Assembly: GCA_031548005.1 (NCBI GenBank)
Contig: JAVBRK010000001.1
Span: 1-64,000, forward strand
DNA length: 64,000 nt
Direction: 5' to 3'
From: BNXB01 sp031548005
Lineage (GTDB): Bacteria > Bacteroidota > Bacteroidia > Bacteroidales > Azobacteroidaceae
Position numbers and translations under genes: made by a program. The notes beneath the pieces were generated by a model. The model was not told the origin of the DNA, searched no databases, and saw nothing but the letters and a program-made list of their open reading frames with translations. Below are positions 37,172 through 45,985 of this stretch, piece after piece. Numbering within the stretch: the stretch's first letter is position 1; each line of letters begins with the position of its first letter.

Positions 37172-38020
37172 ATGAGGTTTATATTTCCATTAGTCATATT
37201 ATCTTTGCTGCTCGTTGCATGTAACACCAGAACAGATCAACGTGGAAAGCAGGTTATTGCAACTGTTGGCAACAGTTCTCTTACAATCGGAGAGTTGGAA
37301 GCAGGTATACCCCAGGAAATCAGTCCGGAAGACAGCATCATTCTGGCAGATAAAATTATCCGCCAGTGGATAAAAGATAATTTATTATATGATCTGGCAA
37401 AAAAAAACATTTCCGACCTGGAGGAGATCAACCTGTTGGTCGAAAATTACCGGAAGTCTTTGATGGTATTTCATTATCAGGAGCAGTTAGTGAATGAAAA
37501 ACTATCCCGCGACATCAGTGATGAGGAAATGCTAGCCTATTTCGATAATAACAAAGGAGGGTTTAAATTAGAACATACCCTGATAAAAGGATTGTACCTG
37601 AAAGTTCCTTTAGACGCTCCTCAGATAAACGATATCAGGAGTTGGTGCAAGTCAGGATCTAAAGCCACGCTGGACAAGATTGAAAAATACAGTGTTCAGA
37701 ATGCAGTTGTGTACGATTATTTTTACGATCGCTGGGTCGATTTCAACGACATGATGGATAACCTGCCGGTTCATTACAACGATCCGGATGCCACCGTAAA
37801 AAACAACAGATACATTGAACTGCAAGACAGCAGTTATTATTACTTCCTGAATATCAAGGAATATTTACCGGAAGGTTCCGATGCTCCCTTTGAGCATGCG
37901 AAGCCAACCGTTAAGGAAGTGTTGATCAACCAGAAAAAAATGGGTTTCCTGAAAGAACTGGAAGACGACCTTTATGATAAGGCTGTAGAAAAAGGTCAGG
38001 TAAAATTTTATACCGAATAA
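37172..38020 (+). CDS. SurA-N-like lipoprotein without a recognisable rotamase domain
   Basis: The product (282 residues) is a lipoprotein (MRFIFPLVILSLLLVAC17). The segment after the Cys (VIATVGNSSLTIGELEAGIP) and the helices up to about 125 resemble the N-terminal chaperone part of SurA/PrsA-like isomerases. The following region lacks the parvulin GGxLGxF and FGYHIIK motifs, so a prolyl isomerase activity is doubtful even though homologues are often named so. It sits between two parvulin genes (16 bases after the first, 48 before the next) and probably acts with them as a periplasmic chaperone. Confidence 0.7.
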   Translation: MRFIFPLVILSLLLVACNTRTDQRGKQVIATVGNSSLTIGELEAGIPQEISPEDSIILADKIIRQWIKDNLLYDLAKKNISDLEEINLLVENYRKSLMVFHYQEQLVNEKLSRDISDEEMLAYFDNNKGGFKLEHTLIKGLYLKVPLDAPQINDIRSWCKSGSKATLDKIEKYSVQNAVVYDYFYDRWVDFNDMMDNLPVHYNDPDATVKNNRYIELQDSSYYYFLNIKEYLPEGSDAPFEHAKPTVKEVLINQKKMGFLKELEDDLYDKAVEKGQVKFYTE

Positions 38021-38068
38021 AAACTTACTTAAAAGCAGTTTAACGACGGGAAAACAAAAATATAAAAC

Positions 38069-39448
38069 ATGAAAAAAAACTATTTATTGATCTTATCGGT
38101 ACTTTTGATCCAATGGGGATTTTTTCCGGTTCAGGCGCAAGACGGGATTGTCGACGAAGTGATCTGGATCGTCGGTGATGAAGCGATCCTGAAGTCCGAT
38201 GTGGAAAACTCCCGCCTGCATATGCAGATGGTTGGCCAATACCTCAACGGCGACCCCCTGTGTGTTATTTCCGAACAAATGGCAATCCAGAAGCTGTATC
38301 TTCACCAGGCAAAACTCGACAGCATCACCATCAATGAGTCGCAGGTGATGCAATACGTTGAAATGTGGATCAACGACGCCATCAAGCAAGTCGGATCAAA
38401 AGAAAAACTGGAAGAATATTTCGGCAAATCCATTCCTGAAATACGGGAAGAAAAAAGAGATCAGAAAAGAGACGAGCAAACAGTTCGGGAAGTGAGTCAA
38501 AAACTCGTAGGCACAGTGAAGGTAACCCCTTCGGATGTACGCCAGTACTATAACCGGATACCACAAGACAGTCTGCCCTACATCAATACGACCGTAGAAG
38601 CGGAGATCATTACCGCAGAGCCTCAGGTTTCATTGGCCGAAATCGATGCCGTAAAAACCAGATTACGGGAAATTACCGAACGGGTAAACAATGGCGAAGC
38701 TCAATTTTCAGCATTGGCCCGTGTTTATTCCCAGGATAAAGCATCTGCCACCCAAGGGGGAGAACTCGGATTTCTAGGCAAAGGATCCATGCTTCCTGAA
38801 TTTGCAAACGCAGCCTTTGAATTGAACGACCCCAATAAAGTTTCACGGATCGTTGAAACGGAATACGGTTATCATATCATTCAGTTAATTGAAAAACGAG
38901 GCGACCGTATCAACTGCCGTCACATTCTGATGCGTCCGGAAGTAGCGCCTTCCGAACTAAAAGCCGCCAACCTGAAATTAGACAGTGTCCGAACTGATAT
39001 ATTGGATAAAAAATTCACTTTTGAAGAAGCTGCTCCTTATGTTTCATCCGACAAAAAGACCAGAAATAACAGCGGTTTGATGGTCAACAACAATGGTGAA
39101 ACCCAAACGGAGCGAATGGGAACTTCCCAGTTTGAAATGGGTGAACTTCCGGGAGAAGTTGCCAAAACCATTGAAAACATGCAAATGGGAGAGATCTCAA
39201 AGCCATTCATCATGATTAATGACAACGGGAAAGAAGTGGCAGCTATCGTCAAATTGAAATCCAGAACGTTGGGACATAAAGCCAATATCTCGGACGACTA
39301 CCAATCGTTGAAACTCCTGGTCGAAGGCCAGAAAAGAGAAGATATCCTCAACAAGTGGCTAAGCAAAAAGATCAATGAAACATACATCCGGATTGATCCG
39401 GCCTGGAGGAACTGTGATTTTCAGCTTAGCGGCTGGATAAAAGATTAG
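38069..39448 (+). CDS. SurA-like peptidyl-prolyl isomerase
   Basis: The product (459 residues) has a signal peptide (ends FPVQAQ), a SurA N-terminal domain (about 25-165, starting DGIVDEVIWIVGDEAILKSD) and a first parvulin domain (about 170-285) with SQDKASATQGGELGFLGKGS and YGYHIIQLIE. A second, less conserved parvulin-like domain (CRHILMRPEV onward, about 290-395) follows. The domain order is that of SurA, the main chaperone for outer-membrane proteins crossing the periplasm. Its position just before an OstA-like gene fits a role in LptD/outer-membrane assembly. The symbol surA is withheld because orthology to E. coli SurA is not proven. Confidence 0.88.
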   Translation: MKKNYLLILSVLLIQWGFFPVQAQDGIVDEVIWIVGDEAILKSDVENSRLHMQMVGQYLNGDPLCVISEQMAIQKLYLHQAKLDSITINESQVMQYVEMWINDAIKQVGSKEKLEEYFGKSIPEIREEKRDQKRDEQTVREVSQKLVGTVKVTPSDVRQYYNRIPQDSLPYINTTVEAEIITAEPQVSLAEIDAVKTRLREITERVNNGEAQFSALARVYSQDKASATQGGELGFLGKGSMLPEFANAAFELNDPNKVSRIVETEYGYHIIQLIEKRGDRINCRHILMRPEVAPSELKAANLKLDSVRTDILDKKFTFEEAAPYVSSDKKTRNNSGLMVNNNGETQTERMGTSQFEMGELPGEVAKTIENMQMGEISKPFIMINDNGKEVAAIVKLKSRTLGHKANISDDYQSLKLLVEGQKREDILNKWLSKKINETYIRIDPAWRNCDFQLSGWIKD

Positions 39449-39469
39449 TTTCTTCGGAACAAATCGTAC

Positions 39470-41089
39470 ATGCAGGCTGAAAAAACGATATATTCGAACA
39501 AGCGAAACAGATCCTTAGCCGGTCTGTTTTGCTTGTTTTTTATATTTACAACAGCCTGGGGTATCATTCAGAATCCGAATCCTCCGCAAAAACAGGCAAG
39601 AGGCAATATTTATGTAATGAATGCCGACTCGACAGAATTCCAGGAAGAGGTCAATCCGGACATATACGCCCTGAGGGGAAATGTAATCTTCCGACACGAC
39701 AGCACATTCATGTATGCCGACAGCGCTTACATGAACTCCAGAACCAATTCGCTGGAAGCGTTCGACAATGTCCGGATCGAGCAGGGAGATACCTTATTTA
39801 TTACCGGAGATTATCTGATCTATGAGGGAAATACCGCCATGGCTAAACTCCGCGACCATGTCAGAATGGAAAATAACGAGGTCACCCTGTTTACCGACAG
39901 CTTCAACTACGACCGGACTAAGAATATAGGATATTACTTCGACGGAGGTATTATCATCGACTCTTTGAATAAACTTTCCTCCATTTATGGACAATATTCA
40001 CCCGATACGAAAATAGCCTACTTCCGCAAAGATGTAAAACTTGAAAATTCAAATTTCATACTGACTTCCGATACCCTCAAATACAATACGGAAACCAAGA
40101 TCGCCACGATCCTCGGTCCTTCGGTTATCGAATCGGACAGCGGATCCATTTATTCATCAAGGGGATGGTACAATACGGAAACTGAAGAATCGATGCTTTA
40201 CGACCGCTCCATCGTGATCAGCCAGGATAAAAATAAGTTCATCACAGCCGATTCTATTTTCTACAACCGGATAACAGGCTATGGAGAAGCCTACGGGAAC
40301 ATGGAGGTGCAGGACACCTTAAAAAAGGTAATCCTTACCGGTAACTTCGGACATTTCAATAACAAAACCAACTATGCATTTGTAACTGATTCCGCCTGCG
40401 CCATCGAATATTCCCAGAAAGATTCGCTGTTTACCCATGCCGATACCCTGATGATGAAAACCATCGGAGAAAACCACCGGGAAATAAAAGCCTACCATGG
40501 CGTAAGATTTTACCGCACCGACCTTCAGGGAGTATGCGACTCCATGCAATTCAATACCCGCGACTCGCTGCTTTACCTCTATAAAGAACCCATCTTGTGG
40601 AATACCAATTATCAGATAACCGGAGATACGATTTCCCTCTCATTCAACGATAGTACCATCGAAAAAGCGCACGTTATCAACTATGCTTTTGCAATCGAAA
40701 AATTGGATTCCTCTTATTTTAACCAAATGAAAGGAAGAGACCTGACTGCCTATTTCGAAGAAGGTGAAATATCCCGGGTCGATGTCAGCGGAAACGCCGA
40801 AACAATCTATTATCCCATAGACAAAGGTGCATTCGTAGGCAGAAATAAAACCGAAAGCAGCTTTTTTTCGATTACAATTAAAAACCGGAAACCGGCTAAG
40901 ATTGTTACCTGGCCTGCATCGCAAGGCGCTATACTTCCGCTGCCCGACCTCACTCCTGAAACTAAATTCCTGAAAGATTTCGTTAATTTCGATTACTTAA
41001 GGCCGACTGACAAACAGGATATTTTCGTTAAAAAGAAACGGAAAACAGAAGACATCACCCCTGTAAGAAAAATGCGTCATTTACAGTAA
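39470..41089 (+). CDS. OstA-like (LptA/LptD N-domain) periplasmic protein
   Basis: The product (539 residues) has an N-terminal membrane/signal segment (about 17-33) and then repeated beta-jellyroll strands of the OstA/LptA fold (GNVIFRHDSTFMYADSAYMN, LEAFDNVRIEQGDTLFITGD, and later repeats to about 470). Proteins of this type carry lipopolysaccharide across the periplasm or form part of the Lpt bridge. The many repeats make it larger than E. coli LptA (185 residues). It follows the SurA-like gene by 21 bases and appears to close this envelope-assembly block; the kbl promoter comes next. Confidence 0.82.
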   Translation: MQAEKTIYSNKRNRSLAGLFCLFFIFTTAWGIIQNPNPPQKQARGNIYVMNADSTEFQEEVNPDIYALRGNVIFRHDSTFMYADSAYMNSRTNSLEAFDNVRIEQGDTLFITGDYLIYEGNTAMAKLRDHVRMENNEVTLFTDSFNYDRTKNIGYYFDGGIIIDSLNKLSSIYGQYSPDTKIAYFRKDVKLENSNFILTSDTLKYNTETKIATILGPSVIESDSGSIYSSRGWYNTETEESMLYDRSIVISQDKNKFITADSIFYNRITGYGEAYGNMEVQDTLKKVILTGNFGHFNNKTNYAFVTDSACAIEYSQKDSLFTHADTLMMKTIGENHREIKAYHGVRFYRTDLQGVCDSMQFNTRDSLLYLYKEPILWNTNYQITGDTISLSFNDSTIEKAHVINYAFAIEKLDSSYFNQMKGRDLTAYFEEGEISRVDVSGNAETIYYPIDKGAFVGRNKTESSFFSITIKNRKPAKIVTWPASQGAILPLPDLTPETKFLKDFVNFDYLRPTDKQDIFVKKKRKTEDITPVRKMRHLQ

Positions 41090-41095
41090 AGTTTA

Positions 41096-41127
41096 TTTGC
41101 ACATTCTGATTTTTTGACGTAATTTTG
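41096..41127 (+). promoter_or_regulatory. promoter of the kbl-threonine dehydrogenase-mutL operon
   Basis: TTTG (41096-41099) and TAATTTTG (41120-41127) are 20 bp apart, directly after the OstA-like stop. The leader to the ATG at 41183 is about 50 bases. Confidence 0.65.
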
Positions 41128-41182
41128 AGGTACCGTTAGAGTAAAAAATCGGACGATCATACTATATACCAACAAATTACAT

Positions 41183-42379
41183 ATGAAAGCCTACCATAAA
41201 TTCCAGAAACATCTGGAACAAGAGCTCGCCGGAATTCAATCATCCGGATTGTACAAAAACGAGCGTATCATTGTTTCCTCTCAAAATGCAAAAATCAAAG
41301 TCGACTCCGGAAAAGAAGTTTTGAACTTCTGCGCCAATAATTACCTCGGGCTATCCGACAATCCGGAGCTGATCGAGGCGGCCAAAGAGGCGCTGGATAC
41401 CCGTGGATACGGGATGTCGTCCGTTCGTTTCATCTGTGGAACTCAAGATCTGCATAAACAATTGGAAAGAACCATTGCAGATTTTTTCGGCACGGAAGAC
41501 ACCATCCTTTATGCCGCTTGTTTCGACGCTAACGGCGGTGTTTTCGAGCCACTGCTGACAGAAGAAGATGCCATTATCTCCGACGCTCTGAATCACGCCT
41601 CCATCATCGATGGAGTCCGGTTATGTAAAGCCGTGAGGTACCGGTATGCCAATGCAGACATGGATGATCTGGAAAAACAACTGCAATCAGCTCAAAATCA
41701 ACGGTTTCGTTTAATTGTAACCGATGGGGTATTTTCAATGGATGGCAATGTGGCTCCATTGGACAAGATTCTGGAATTAGCCGTAAAATACGACGCAATG
41801 GTGATGGTCGACGAATCACATTCGGCCGGAGTAGTTGGAAAAACAGGACGGGGAACGACCGAACTGTTCAACCAAAGAGGAGCAGTTGAAATTCTGACAG
41901 GCACTCTTGGTAAAGCCTTTGGAGGCGCTATCGGCGGCTTTACGACCGGAAAAAAAGAAATTATCGACCTGCTGCGCCAACGCTCGCGCCCGTATCTTTT
42001 CTCCAACTCCATCCCTCCTGCCGTAGCAGCAGCAGGAACTAAAGCATTCGAGTTGTTGAGCCAATCCAATGAGCGGCAAAACAGGCTGCATGAAAATACG
42101 ATCCGGTTCAGGGAAAAAATGATTGCTGCCGGATTCGACATCAAACCCACACAATCAGCCATCTGCGCCGTCATGCTTTATGATGCCCAGTTATCCCAGG
42201 AAATGGCATCGGAATTACTTGAAGAAGGTATTTATGTCACCGGATTTTACTACCCTGTCGTTCCGAAGGGACAAGCCCGGATCCGCGTGCAATTATCCGC
42301 TGCACATCAAGAGGAGCACATAGACCAATGCGTTGCCGCATTTATTAAGGTCGGAAAAAAATTAAAAGTCATAGCATAA
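41183..42379 (+). CDS. kbl: 2-amino-3-ketobutyrate CoA ligase (glycine C-acetyltransferase)
   Basis: The product (398 residues) is a PLP enzyme of the alpha-oxoamine synthase family. It converts 2-amino-3-oxobutyrate and CoA to glycine and acetyl-CoA. Visible are FCANNYLGLSDNPELIEAAK, the PLP Asp in VMVDESHSAGVVG, and the Schiff-base Lys244 in GTLGKAFGGAIGG. The next gene makes its substrate from threonine, so the pair forms the threonine-to-glycine route. The length is that of E. coli Kbl (398). Confidence 0.95.
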   Translation: MKAYHKFQKHLEQELAGIQSSGLYKNERIIVSSQNAKIKVDSGKEVLNFCANNYLGLSDNPELIEAAKEALDTRGYGMSSVRFICGTQDLHKQLERTIADFFGTEDTILYAACFDANGGVFEPLLTEEDAIISDALNHASIIDGVRLCKAVRYRYANADMDDLEKQLQSAQNQRFRLIVTDGVFSMDGNVAPLDKILELAVKYDAMVMVDESHSAGVVGKTGRGTTELFNQRGAVEILTGTLGKAFGGAIGGFTTGKKEIIDLLRQRSRPYLFSNSIPPAVAAAGTKAFELLSQSNERQNRLHENTIRFREKMIAAGFDIKPTQSAICAVMLYDAQLSQEMASELLEEGIYVTGFYYPVVPKGQARIRVQLSAAHQEEHIDQCVAAFIKVGKKLKVIA

Positions 42380-42397
42380 AAAAATCCAGAAACATCG

Positions 42398-43360
42398 ATG
42401 AAAAAAATTCTAATTGTCGGAAGTACAGGACAAATAGGCTCGGAATTAAGCGTAAAATTACGCTCTATTTATGGAGATAATAATGTTATTTGCGGGTACT
42501 ATGCCCCTCCTTTTCCGGAAGGATTTTTTGAAGCCGGACCATCCGAAAAAATCAATGCCCTGAATATCGATGAAATCGCTCAGGTAGTAAAAAAATACAA
42601 TATCGATACCATATACAATCTGGCAGCCATCCTGTCGGCCACTGCCGAAAAAAATCCCAAATTAGGATGGGATGTCGGCGTAGGAAGCCTGATGAATTGC
42701 CTGGATGTCGCCCGGGAGTACAAATGCGCCGTATTCACACCCAGTTCCATCGGAGCTTTTGGACCGTCGACTCCCCAGGATCAGACTCCCCAGGATACCA
42801 TCCAGCGTCCGAACACGGTCTATGGGATCACCAAAGTAATCGGAGAATTAGTAAGCGACTATTATGCAGAGCACTATGGAGTCGACACCCGTTCGGTACG
42901 CTACCCGGGAATTATCTCAAACATGACTCTGCCCGGAGGCGGAACCACCGATTACGCCGTCGAAATTTTTTATAAAGCTGTTAAAGGCGAGAAATTCATC
43001 TGTCCGGTAAAAGCGGGTACTTTTATGGATATGATGTATATGCCGGATGCTTTGGATGCGGCAATCAACATCATGGAAGCCGATCCTTCCAAACTGAAGC
43101 ACCGGAACTCTTTCAATGTAACAGCCATGAGTTTCGATCCGGAAATCCTGGCTTCTTCGATCCGGAAGTATATTCCGGATCTCGAAATGGAGTACGAAAT
43201 CGATTCGTTGAAACAATCGATCGCCGATTCCTGGCCCAACTCCTTAGACGATTCCTGCGCCCGGGAAGAATGGGGATGGCAGCCTCAATTCAATCTGGAT
43301 AAAATGACCCAGGATATGCTCCATGCTTTAAAAATAAAAAAAGAGAAAGGAATTATCTGA
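42398..43360 (+). CDS. SDR-type L-threonine 3-dehydrogenase
   Basis: The product (320 residues) is an extended short-chain dehydrogenase: NAD-binding VGSTGQIGSEL at the N-terminus, catalytic Tyr142 and Lys146 (VYGITK) and Ser116/117. The segment RYPGIISNMTLPGGGTTDYA and FMDMMYMPDALDA are those of the UDP-galactose-epimerase-like L-threonine dehydrogenases, not the zinc-dependent Tdh of E. coli. It oxidises threonine to 2-amino-3-oxobutyrate for Kbl, encoded 18 bases upstream. mutL follows after three bases, so the operon continues. Confidence 0.9.
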   Translation: MKKILIVGSTGQIGSELSVKLRSIYGDNNVICGYYAPPFPEGFFEAGPSEKINALNIDEIAQVVKKYNIDTIYNLAAILSATAEKNPKLGWDVGVGSLMNCLDVAREYKCAVFTPSSIGAFGPSTPQDQTPQDTIQRPNTVYGITKVIGELVSDYYAEHYGVDTRSVRYPGIISNMTLPGGGTTDYAVEIFYKAVKGEKFICPVKAGTFMDMMYMPDALDAAINIMEADPSKLKHRNSFNVTAMSFDPEILASSIRKYIPDLEMEYEIDSLKQSIADSWPNSLDDSCAREEWGWQPQFNLDKMTQDMLHALKIKKEKGII

Positions 43361-43363
43361 TCG

Positions 43364-45193
43364 ATGAGTGATATAATCCGTTTTCTACCCGATTCCATTG
43401 CAAACCAGATCGCAGCAGGAGAAGTAATCCAACGTCCTGCCTCGGTAGTCAAGGAATTGGTTGAAAATGCCGTCGATGCAGAAGCAGATACCATCCGGAT
43501 CAATATTAAAGATGCGGGACGAACTTTAATCCAGGTCATCGACAACGGAAAAGGGATGTCGGAAACAGATGCCCGTATGGCTTTTGAACGGCATGCCACA
43601 TCGAAAATCAGGAATGCAGAAGATCTTTTTTCCCTGAATACCATGGGCTTCCGGGGGGAGGCGCTGGCGTCTATCGTTGCAGTAGCCCAGGTTGAACTCA
43701 AAACGAGACAGGAGCCCGATGAAACAGGGACTCTATTGCAAATCTCAGCATCACAAATTGAAAAACAAGAAACGATCGCTACAAATCCGGGGTGTATTTT
43801 TTCTGTAAAGAACCTGTTTTTCAACATCCCGGCCAGAAGAAAATTCCTGAAATCGAATGAAACGGAATTCCGGAATATCCTGACTGAATTTGAACGGATC
43901 GTATTGGTCAATCCGCCCATAGCCTTCAGCCTTACGCACAACGACACCGAGGTCTACAACCTGCCGGCATCCATTTTACGACAACGGATCGTGAATGTAT
44001 TCGGCAAAAATCTCAACCAGCACTTATTACCGGTCAGCGTAAATACTTCGCTGGTTAACATTTCAGGCTTTATCGGCTCGCCCGAATCCAGCCGGAAACG
44101 GAATGCCGAGCAATTTTTCTTTGTAAACGGACGGTACATGCGTCATCCCTATTTCCACAAAGCAGTCATGGTCGCTTTCGAACCGTTTATCCCGGCCGGA
44201 GAATCGCCGAATTATTTCATTTACATGCAGGTCGACCCGGCAAGCATCGATGTCAATATCCACCCGGCAAAAACGGAAATCAAATTTGAAAACGAGCAAG
44301 CCATCTGGCAAATCATCGTGGCTGCGGTAAAAGAGGCGATCGGAAAATCCAATGCAGGCCCCAGCCTGACCTTCGATACCGAAGGCGCTATTGAAATCCC
44401 GGTATACCGCCAGACCTCCCCTCAAACCGATGTCCCGAAAGTATCAGTCAACAAAGATTATAATCCATTCACTATCCACCAGCCCCAAGGGTACAACCGG
44501 GAGAGTACCGACTGGGAATTATTCTTTGAGAAAAAAAGAAAAGGTTCCACGCAGGATATTCCGGTAGAAGAGCAAAAGGCTGTTTACCCGGAAATGAACA
44601 ATGCCGGAGAAAGCCGGCAACTATTCGAAACAAATACAAACTTATTTCAATACAAAAACAAGTACCTGATCGCTCCCTTAAAATCAGGCCTGGTACTGAT
44701 CGATCAGCGAAGAGCGCATATCCGGGTGCTTTTCGACGAATTTATACAGAAAATACAGGCACATCAAGGTGTTTCACAAGGAGTGCTATTTCCTGAGATT
44801 ATTTCTTTCACACCCAAAGAGGCTGTGGTACTGCCTTTCCTGCTCGATGATTTCGCCATCATGGGGTTTGAACTGAATAACCTGGGGAATAACAGCTACT
44901 CCGTCAACGGTATTCCACCGGGACTGGAAAACACCGACGCAACAGAAGTATTGAAAGACATGGTGCAAAAAGCGTTGGAAACCGGATGTGAAGTTAAGGA
45001 AGAAATGACGGAGGCCATTGTTCTCACCTTTGCCCAAAAAGCAGCAATTTCGCATGGGAAGCAGCTTTTGACTCAGGAAGCCGAGTTATTACTTGCCGGA
45101 TTATTTGCATCATCATCTCCTAATTACACTCCCGATGGTAAGTTGATTATATCGCTACTCTCGGATGAAGATATTGATAAACGATTTAAATAA
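43364..45193 (+). CDS. mutL: DNA mismatch repair protein MutL
   Basis: The product (609 residues) has the GHKL ATPase half (E31 in VVKELVENAVDAEA, DNGKGM at 60-65, GFRGEALASI at 95-104, VNIHPAKTEIKF near 298-308) and the C-terminal dimer domain after a short linker. The metal motif of endonucleolytic MutL proteins, DQHA-x2-E, here reads D447-Q-R-R-A-H-I, and the usual C-terminal CPHGRP is replaced by SPNYTPDGK. It therefore probably does not nick DNA itself. Its place in a threonine operon looks like chance neighbourship kept in the lineage. Confidence 0.93.
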   Translation: MSDIIRFLPDSIANQIAAGEVIQRPASVVKELVENAVDAEADTIRINIKDAGRTLIQVIDNGKGMSETDARMAFERHATSKIRNAEDLFSLNTMGFRGEALASIVAVAQVELKTRQEPDETGTLLQISASQIEKQETIATNPGCIFSVKNLFFNIPARRKFLKSNETEFRNILTEFERIVLVNPPIAFSLTHNDTEVYNLPASILRQRIVNVFGKNLNQHLLPVSVNTSLVNISGFIGSPESSRKRNAEQFFFVNGRYMRHPYFHKAVMVAFEPFIPAGESPNYFIYMQVDPASIDVNIHPAKTEIKFENEQAIWQIIVAAVKEAIGKSNAGPSLTFDTEGAIEIPVYRQTSPQTDVPKVSVNKDYNPFTIHQPQGYNRESTDWELFFEKKRKGSTQDIPVEEQKAVYPEMNNAGESRQLFETNTNLFQYKNKYLIAPLKSGLVLIDQRRAHIRVLFDEFIQKIQAHQGVSQGVLFPEIISFTPKEAVVLPFLLDDFAIMGFELNNLGNNSYSVNGIPPGLENTDATEVLKDMVQKALETGCEVKEEMTEAIVLTFAQKAAISHGKQLLTQEAELLLAGLFASSSPNYTPDGKLIISLLSDEDIDKRFK

Positions 45194-45205
45194 CAAAATT
45201 AAAAA

Positions 45206-45985
45206 ATGAATTACGGGATAAACCTGAATAGTATCATTCCTTTAAGAGCAGAACCAGACGATCGCAGTGAAATGGTCAGCCAACTACTTATCGGAGAAAG
45301 TTTTACTTACACAGACAAAAAAAGCAGTTTTTATAAGATATCCAATTCAATGGATAACTACACCGGATGGATCGATGAAAAAAGTATCACTTCCATTACT
45401 CCGGACGAATATAATGAACTGAACAAACAATCGTCGTTTATAACAACCATCCCCCTCGCGGAAGCATTCGATCTGACCAGCAAATGCATCATACGCATCC
45501 CCGGAGGAAGCAGACTTCCCAATTGCGACAGTATCGGACGATTCGGGTTACACGAATATAAATTTCAGATCCACCGTGATTTTATCCTCCCGGAATCTGA
45601 GGTACGGCGGGACGGACTACTCCTGACAGCATCCGCATTTATCAATGCGCCTTACCTGTGGGGAGGGAAAACAGTCATGGGTATCGATTGTTCCGGATTT
45701 ACCCAAATCGTATTCAGAATGCACGGGATCAAACTTCCCCGGGACTCAAAAGACCAGGCGCAATTAGGAGAATCGGTCGGCCTGTCCAATGCCCAACCCG
45801 GGGACCTCGTATTTTTTCAAAATAACGAAGGGAAAGTGGTTCACGTCGGAATTCTTCTGGAGAAGCAACGCATCATCCATGCCTCCGGCAGGGTAAAAAT
45901 CGAACGCATCGACGAACAGGGTATCTATTCCGATGAATACGGACGATACACCCATACTTTCCACTCGATCAGGAGAATTCAATAA
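45206..45985 (+). CDS. cytoplasmic C40 (NlpC/P60) peptidase, YkfC-like
   Basis: The product (259 residues) has no signal peptide. Residues 5-125 form two SH3-like domains (PLRAEPDDRSEMVSQLLIGE ... YTGWI), and the NlpC/P60 domain follows with Cys162 (GIDCSGFTQIVF), His213 (VVHVGIL) and His225 (RIIHASGRVKI). This layout is that of YkfC-type gamma-D-glutamyl-L-amino-acid peptidases, which act in the cytoplasm on peptidoglycan peptides such as L-Ala-gamma-D-Glu. A recycling role is inferred. It starts 12 bases after mutL and its stop directly abuts the stop of the convergent M48 gene. Confidence 0.88.
   Translation: MNYGINLNSIIPLRAEPDDRSEMVSQLLIGESFTYTDKKSSFYKISNSMDNYTGWIDEKSITSITPDEYNELNKQSSFITTIPLAEAFDLTSKCIIRIPGGSRLPNCDSIGRFGLHEYKFQIHRDFILPESEVRRDGLLLTASAFINAPYLWGGKTVMGIDCSGFTQIVFRMHGIKLPRDSKDQAQLGESVGLSNAQPGDLVFFQNNEGKVVHVGILLEKQRIIHASGRVKIERIDEQGIYSDEYGRYTHTFHSIRRIQ

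Noticed and set aside
43285..43947. Minus-strand open frame of 220 codons opposite mutL
   Set aside because: It overlaps the conserved MutL ATPase domain in antisense, with no independent support.
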